Shown: positions 58,393-64,000 of the stretch, piece by piece
Numbering within the stretch: position 1 is the first letter of the stretch
Layout: every line of letters begins with the position of its first letter
Source of the DNA: Labia minor
Taxonomy: Eukaryota > Arthropoda > Insecta > Dermaptera > Spongiphoridae
Assembly: GCA_963082975.1 (NCBI GenBank)
Contig: OY720346.1
Span: forward strand, 69,741,267 to 69,805,266
Reading direction: 5' to 3'
Length of the DNA: 64,000 bases
Notes under the pieces: model-generated
Database searches by the model: none
The model's input: only the letters and a program-made list of their open reading frames with translations
Told to the model about the DNA's origin: nothing
Program-made: the position numbers and the translations under genes

Positions 58393-59787
58393 ATGCCATT
58401 CAAAAAGTTAAAAGTCGACCATTGTGTCCAGGAGATGACTCCTGTAAATGAAACGAGTGTTCAATATAGTTGTGATCAAGAATTATATCATCATATGACG
58501 AGATTACCGCAAGAATTAGTAGGTAATATTCTTCAATATGCAACAATACAACAATTGCTTGTTTTTAGTGAAGATCCATATTATTACCATGTGATTATCA
58601 AGTCTGGGATTATCTCTTCCTTACCAGCAATATCATTCCGCCGTCGGAATTCCTTCTACGCTGAACATTTTTTCGGACGATTCTATTTATTCATAGAAAC
58701 AGTTGAAGTAAGTGAGTTGAATTATGAATTTTTAATCAAGTTTATAAAACATTATCCCATGCCCCGATTAAAAAAAATTAATTTTATAATTTTACACAAA
58801 CGTGTAAAAATCATAAATGATATAGAAGATCTTCTAACAAAATTAAAATGTCTTATAGAAGAAGGTAAACTGCCAACTTGTCCTATTTTAAATAAGGTAG
58901 AAGAAATTATTATTAGAATAAGACGTGTGCGTTTACCAAATCCTGAAATTTTTTCATGGGCTATTAATTATTTTTTTCCAAATTTAAAAAAATTAGACTT
59001 AAAGGGTGAACCTATATTAAATAATAAATCATTTTGTAAAATGAACAACCTTGTAACACTAAATTTGCCGATATTAATGATACAATCAATGGAACCATTG
59101 AAATCAATAGTTAACTTCTCTAATTTAAGAAAATTAAAAATCGGTTTTATCTGTGATAATATTACCTGGCCATCTTATTTGTCTAAATTAGAAAATTTAG
59201 AACACCTACAGATTTCATACGATGGCCCAGAAGAAATTGTCAGGAGTTATTTTGAAATTGCACCATTAGGTAAATTGAAAAAAGTAATGCTTTTGCAAAT
59301 TCCATCATTTACAGAAAAACTAGTTAAAGTGTTTCTAGAAAAAAGGTTACCATTAACAAATTTGAAAATATGTTTTTGCGATGATGTCGAGAAAAATGCT
59401 TTGAAAATGCTCAATCAGTTTGAAAATTTAACAGATCTCCGATTAGAATGCTGTGAATTATTAAAATCTAGTGATCTCGAGGATATCCATAAAATAAAAA
59501 AATTAAATATTTTATCGTTGCGTGGATGTCTAGAAATAGATAATGAAGCCCTTCCATATATTTTTCAATGTAAAACATTATATCAATTAACTCTTGATGG
59601 CACAAATGTAAAAGTGGATTTTAGGTCATTTAAAAATAACTTGCGTGTTCATACATTGAACATTCAAAAACAAGACCATCATAATGATTATCGTGCGTGG
59701 CCATCTAATTTGAATACTCCAGATAAAGGTCGGAATTTAAAAGAATTGTTACCTTTTGCATGTTGTATCAAAAAATTAACATTTTAA
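58393..59787 (+). CDS. F-box / leucine-rich-repeat protein, copy 5 (mosaic)
   Basis: 464 residues with intact F-box (38-75) and nine LRRs. It shares YHHMT (32-36), R147L, K167N, K206E, S327C and F353C with copy 4, but keeps the copy-1 sequence in the middle repeats (NLPIL, LKIGFICDNI, LQISYD, RSYFE). This mosaic implies gene conversion or recombination among copies. Private changes are V15M, G27C, F166L, L229M, E231Q, T232S, R293G, E302Q and Y405N. AATAAA at 59837-59842. Likely functional, judged only by the intact frame. Confidence 0.85.
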   Translation: MPFKKLKVDHCVQEMTPVNETSVQYSCDQELYHHMTRLPQELVGNILQYATIQQLLVFSEDPYYYHVIIKSGIISSLPAISFRRRNSFYAEHFFGRFYLFIETVEVSELNYEFLIKFIKHYPMPRLKKINFIILHKRVKIINDIEDLLTKLKCLIEEGKLPTCPILNKVEEIIIRIRRVRLPNPEIFSWAINYFFPNLKKLDLKGEPILNNKSFCKMNNLVTLNLPILMIQSMEPLKSIVNFSNLRKLKIGFICDNITWPSYLSKLENLEHLQISYDGPEEIVRSYFEIAPLGKLKKVMLLQIPSFTEKLVKVFLEKRLPLTNLKICFCDDVEKNALKMLNQFENLTDLRLECCELLKSSDLEDIHKIKKLNILSLRGCLEIDNEALPYIFQCKTLYQLTLDGTNVKVDFRSFKNNLRVHTLNIQKQDHHNDYRAWPSNLNTPDKGRNLKELLPFACCIKKLTF

Positions 59788-60560
59788 TTTAAAGATTACT
59801 TTTTTGTGAGTGATAATTGTCATTTAGAGTATAAAAAATAAATTTTTATAAATATTTCTTATGATGGTTTTATAAGCTTAAATTATTTTAATATTTAAGA
59901 TTTATATTTTATAATATCTATATTAAAAATATTTATATATAATTTTTAATAATTGAAAATACTATTTTATTAATATAAATAAATTACCATTGTATGTTTG
60001 TATTTATATAAAAAAAGAAATTGTTAACTTTAAATCATAAATTTGTTCATATTTTTTTTTAATATTATTATATTTTAATTAAATTATTTAAAAAATAATT
60101 TTAAATATTTAATAAAATTATTGTATAAAGTAAAATTATTATTGATTATTATTGTAATGTTTATAATACAAAAACTTAACAAATATCTCATTGGATCTTT
60201 TTGTCATATTTGTAATTAATATTTTTAATGTAAGTATATCTTAATTAATATTAAAACATATTATAAAATGAAATTTTAGGAATTTATTTTGTTTTACTTT
60301 TCAATCCTATAACCTTTCCCATATTCTTCATATATATATATATATATAAGAAAGATATATAAATAATATAATTATAAAATAATTTTCCTATAAGCCTGGC
60401 AAAGTTTATGGATGAATTGCTTCATATTCAACGAAAAAAGTTGTGTGGTCGCATTTCGTTTTATTTATTTATATTAAAAATTAATTAATTTTATTAAACA
60501 CATAAATTGACAAATTTTTTTATTATTCATTAAAATTGACAAGTTAAATTTGTGAAGTCA
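59788..60560. other. A/T-rich 3' flank of gene copy 5 (type B)
   Basis: Counterpart of 40949-41713 with small differences (an extra T in a T run near 60060, a longer TA run at 60331-60348). It ends where B1 has the extra 0.91 kb. Confidence 0.6.
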
Positions 60561-62050
60561 TTCAACCAAGCTGAAATTCTATACATAGCAGTTTTATACA
60601 ATTTTTAATCATGTGAAAAACTATCAAACATATCTTATCTTTATTTTTACGATTTTTACGAATAGAGGTAAAAAAATGAAAACGTAGGTAATGACCCTCT
60701 TCCGGTTGAGCTACAGTACTCAAAAAATGATAGAAAACTACAAATTTTGAATAATGCCCGTGTACAAAATTTCATGATTCTAGCTCAAACCGTTTTTGCG
60801 TAATCTTGTCCTCATATGCACACACAGACAGACATATTTTTCAACTTTAGTGAAAATGACTCCGGGACATTCAAAGCGTATAAAGACATCAAAATCTCGA
60901 TATCGAAAATTTTCGTAATCGCAATACTATCTCGACTGAGATCATCACAGATTTAGTAAATAGAATAATGTAATTGTAATTACATGTCACATAGAACATT
61001 TTTGGTTTCATCTGGATTTTTAAAAATTGTCTAAATTTGATACAAGTGAAAAATAAAAATTTAAATAAAAAGAAATCTTTTTAAAAAATACACTTTACTT
61101 TAAATTGCACTAAAAAGTAAAAAATAAAATCACTGTAAAGTGTGTGCGCTCAAATTATAATAACGCCAAATGGAAGCAAATATTTTACGAGGATTTTAGT
61201 TAGGATCAAATCCTGGTTGCGCCACTGTTTAATATATCATTTAATATATAATTGATTGCTGAGATGTTAGTTTTATCTCTGAATAAATAATTTTCCACAT
61301 AACTGAAAAATCTACAATTTTTTAATTCCCAATATTCCTTCTAAATAAAAAAAAAAATAAATACCGGGTAGGCACGGTTTTAATTAGATTTAAATTAGTT
61401 AATTGGAAAATTATTTATTCAGAGATAAAACTAACATCTCAGCAATCAATTATACTTTTTTCAGAAACGTTTTAGTTTTATCTCTGAATAAATAATTTTC
61501 CACTTAACTGAAAATTCTACAATTTTTTATGTAATTTACATAACTAAAAGAAATGAATAGTTTTACGTAATCTATAATATTAATTTAAAAATTAATTAAA
61601 ATTACAAAATCTATTGGGATGATCTCACTAATAAATATACTCTTTTAACATGTTGTTATTTTATACACTTTTACTTAACTCACTCTGTCCGGTTGTACAT
61701 TTGTTTTTTATGATTTAGGAGAAATAATAAAATATTTTTTTTTATTTCTTATATTAAATTCTGTACGAAAAAATAAGCAATTTTTATTTTTGTTAAAATT
61801 TTTTTAAAATAAAATAACTTACTTATTATACACTAAGTTATACTTGAAGAATATATAAGAAAATTATTATTAACACATTCGAGTGCTGACCGTACAACTG
61901 GAAGGAGGTGAGTTATTTTTTGAATTATTTTATTTTTTCTATAATATCTTAATATTATCAAAACACTCTTCATCAAAAGGATCTGAGCATAGGAAAGAAT
62001 ATTTTGATGGCTTCTAATCTTTCCCAGATTCTTCTTCACGTAGCTGTCTT

Positions 62051-62721
62051 TTACTCACGATGGCAATTACGCACGAATTCATTAGCTTCCGGCTTTTTAA
62101 AAGCACTTCTTCTAATTTCATGATAAATCAAACCCAAATTCCCAAAACATACAATGACATGAATATTCGCCCCTTTGCAACAAGCTGAAATATGTGTACA
62201 ACGACTTCCTTTTTTAGACCTTCCCTTTCTTCATGATATAAATAAATTAAAATTTGTCTCATCGATGAAGATTATGGGGATATTCTCTGCTTGGTATTCC
62301 AAAAGTTGTTGAGCATAATTACGCCTTTTAATATTATTTTCTACACTGTTTGCTTTTTCAGGTTCCCTATGAATACCTTTTAATGTAAATAAGATACCAT
62401 CTATGTAAATGCTTACGTAAACATTCTGTAGAAACAATAATTCGATGATTTTCTTGATATTTTTGTTTTAATTCTTTCAAAGTTATTCTTGGATTATTTT
62501 CAACATACTCTTCCATAAAGACATGATGTCCAGCTGTAATTTTAGATAATCGTTTTCCACCACGTTGTTTTTCAGTTTCTTGTTGATTGATCCATCGATA
62601 AGCTGTAGATTTTTTTCACACCTTGTGTGTTTGCAAGCATTCTCCTGTCACCATTGTTATTATGCAATGCACAAAGTTGTTTTTTGATGTTGTCGGCTTG
62701 AATTTTTTTTATGTATGTCAT
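62051..62721 (-). pseudogene. DDE transposase (Tc1/IS630 superfamily), broken, B2
   Basis: Copy of 44117-44787 with the same frameshifts and the same TGA after FIDETNFNLFIS, so the damage predates the duplication. Confidence 0.78.
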
Positions 62722-63673
62722 TTCTCATTAGAAGACGTGTGTTTATTTATAGTTTAAGAAAAATATTAATTAGGCATATTAAATTTATATTTTTACCGAC
62801 CGACGATAGTAAGGGAGGTATTGTTATCCCACCAAATTTCACAAGTGGAGATTTTTACATATCTCCACGAATCATGCATTTTCTTAACAGAAAAAAGTAT
62901 TTTTAGCATGATGTCTGTCAGTTTGTTCGACCGTAAAGATGTGTACAGCTTGATCGACTGAACGGATTTTTATAAAATTTAGTATATTTACTTAATGCAT
63001 CAGTATGATGAATTGATCAACTTTTGGTGCAAATCCGGAAACCGGAAGTGGTAGTATTAGCAATCCACGATAGGAAGGGAAGAGTTATTTTTACACCAAA
63101 TTTCACATGAGGAGATTTTTTTACATATTACCACGAATCATGCACCATTGTATTGGTTTTATCCTCGAGGAAAATCATCTTTATTAGTTTTTCCTTAATT
63201 TAAAATTGGTCTTGCATATATTTTATAAATAAAATGAAAGTAAAAATATTTATGTTATATTCATATCTGTTTTTTATTACATTAATAGATATATTAAAAT
63301 TATTTGAAATTGTTTGTGTAGCTAGAAATTAATTTACTTCAAACCGTAGGTCGGTTCGGACCTGGCCACAGGTCAACTTATTTTAATTTAATTTGGTATT
63401 AAAAATTCCATTTTGTTGTTGTGTTTTTTAAACTTCAAATTAATTATTCCCAATAGTATTTATTCCCAATTTCAAGTAGAAAAGGTATAAACGAATAGAG
63501 AAAGAATTTTACATAAAATTTTTAATCATTTCACAAATTAATAATATAATAAATGACAGATTGTAAATTGAGGATAAAAAAATATATTTCATTATATCTT
63601 ATTATTATACTAATAATAATTATTATACTAGCATAAATTGTATATATATATTTTTAATTTTATTTCGAAATTA

Positions 63674-64000
63674 ATTAAAACCAGGGCTTCGAACCGTTAT
63701 TTTTTTCGTTTCGGTTTTCGTTCCGGTTCAATAAAAAAAAAAAATATCAGTTCGGTTCCGGTTTTCGTTCCGGCAAAAATAACGGTTTTTTTCGGTTTTC
63801 GGTTTTCGGTTCAGCTCCGATTAATTAATTTTAAAGACCTTTTATTTGTATTAGAAATTTAGGTCGGGGTATGCCGAGTCTGCCATAAATATATAAAAAT
63901 ATTTCTTGCTACCACCCTAAATCATACTACATGAATTGATACAATATAATATAAATAATAATAATTAATTAAAGGTATAATAATTAGAAGTATTTAATAT
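63674..64000. mobile_element. hAT element, left part, cut by window end
   Basis: Begins CAGGGCTTCGAACCG at 63682 after ATTAAAAC at 63674-63681, matching the complete element at 45740-46932. The insertion was therefore already present before the B block was duplicated. Confidence 0.88.

Larger units (their letters stand above)
60561..64000. repeat. Duplicated block B2 (copy of 42627-46066)
   Basis: Constant offset of 17934 from B1 over 3.44 kb, with only two neighbouring substitutions noticed (near 60716-60718). It runs off the window end, so the true duplicated length is unknown. Contains R1 (inverted) 60574-60952, R5 61247-61559, R3 62796-62896 and R2 62899-63384. Confidence 0.93.

Noticed and set aside
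1..64000. Bacterial, viral or bracovirus-type locus
   Set aside because: No operon structure, no capsid, polymerase or other viral genes were seen; all recognised coding remnants are eukaryotic transposons or F-box/LRR genes.

Overview
The window is nuclear DNA of a eukaryote, most likely an insect or other arthropod. It is very A+T-rich by eye and has no operons or ribosome binding sites. It is packed with degraded eukaryotic transposons: hAT, Tc1/mariner, LINE, Helitron-like, foldback and tRNA-like SINE. The only well-preserved gene is an intronless F-box/leucine-rich-repeat (LRR) gene, present five times on the + strand. The species cannot be named from sequence alone. A GC-poor hymenopteran would fit, but that is inference.

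Layout. Positions 1-14825 (unit A1) are repeated head to tail at 14826-29650 (A2) with a constant offset of 14825. They are repeated again from 29651 to about 41.2 kb (A3), with a few small changes from 35.28 kb on. In order, each A unit holds: the end of a hAT element with a transposase C-terminal fragment; a tRNA-like Pol III/SINE head; an A/T minisatellite; a decayed LINE tail followed by a Helitron-type 3' end; small repeats called here R1 and R3 around an endonuclease (EEP) fragment; a 47-bp minisatellite; a large inverted repeat (R2) with arms of about 0.54 kb; the F-box/LRR gene; A/T-rich flank; more R1 and R4 repeats; and the left end of the next hAT element, which crosses into the next unit. 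After the third gene the sequence switches to a different flank (B1, 41.2-46.99 kb). B1 carries a broken DDE transposase and a complete 1,177-bp hAT element with perfect 8-bp target duplications. Gene 4 follows with an A-like 3' flank (to 50,449). Next is a unique region (50.45-57.9 kb) with an inverted Helitron/LINE copy and a palindromic element interrupted by a frameshifted Tc1 element. Gene 5 and its flank follow, and then a near-exact copy (B2, 60561-64000) of 42627-46066, at an offset of 17934.

Repeat names used here. R1: about 0.4-0.5 kb, with a terminal stem-loop (8-bp stem in the best copy) and a GT/CA microsatellite in the middle. R2: about 0.5 kb, with a TCCG-type microsatellite near one end and a GACCTG/CAGGTC hairpin at the other. 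R3: about 100 bp, with a GGAGAT/ATCTCC hairpin. R4: contains a 221-bp direct duplication and a GACA microsatellite. R1 and R2 share a core: a tract close to ATGAAATTTGGTA followed some 60-80 bp later by a tract close to CCGGAAG. This suggests related non-autonomous elements, possibly Helentron/DINE-1-like.

Gene content. The five F-box/LRR proteins (459-464 residues) would be expected to act as substrate receptors of SCF-type ubiquitin ligases if they bind Skp1. They share a conserved scaffold and differ mainly around residue 32 and on the predicted exposed face of the middle LRRs; copy 5 is a mosaic of copies 1 and 4. Everything else that codes is a transposon remnant. The main points of interest are the very young (or artefactual) tandem array, the mosaic evolution of the F-box/LRR copies, and the nested mobile elements that record the order of events.
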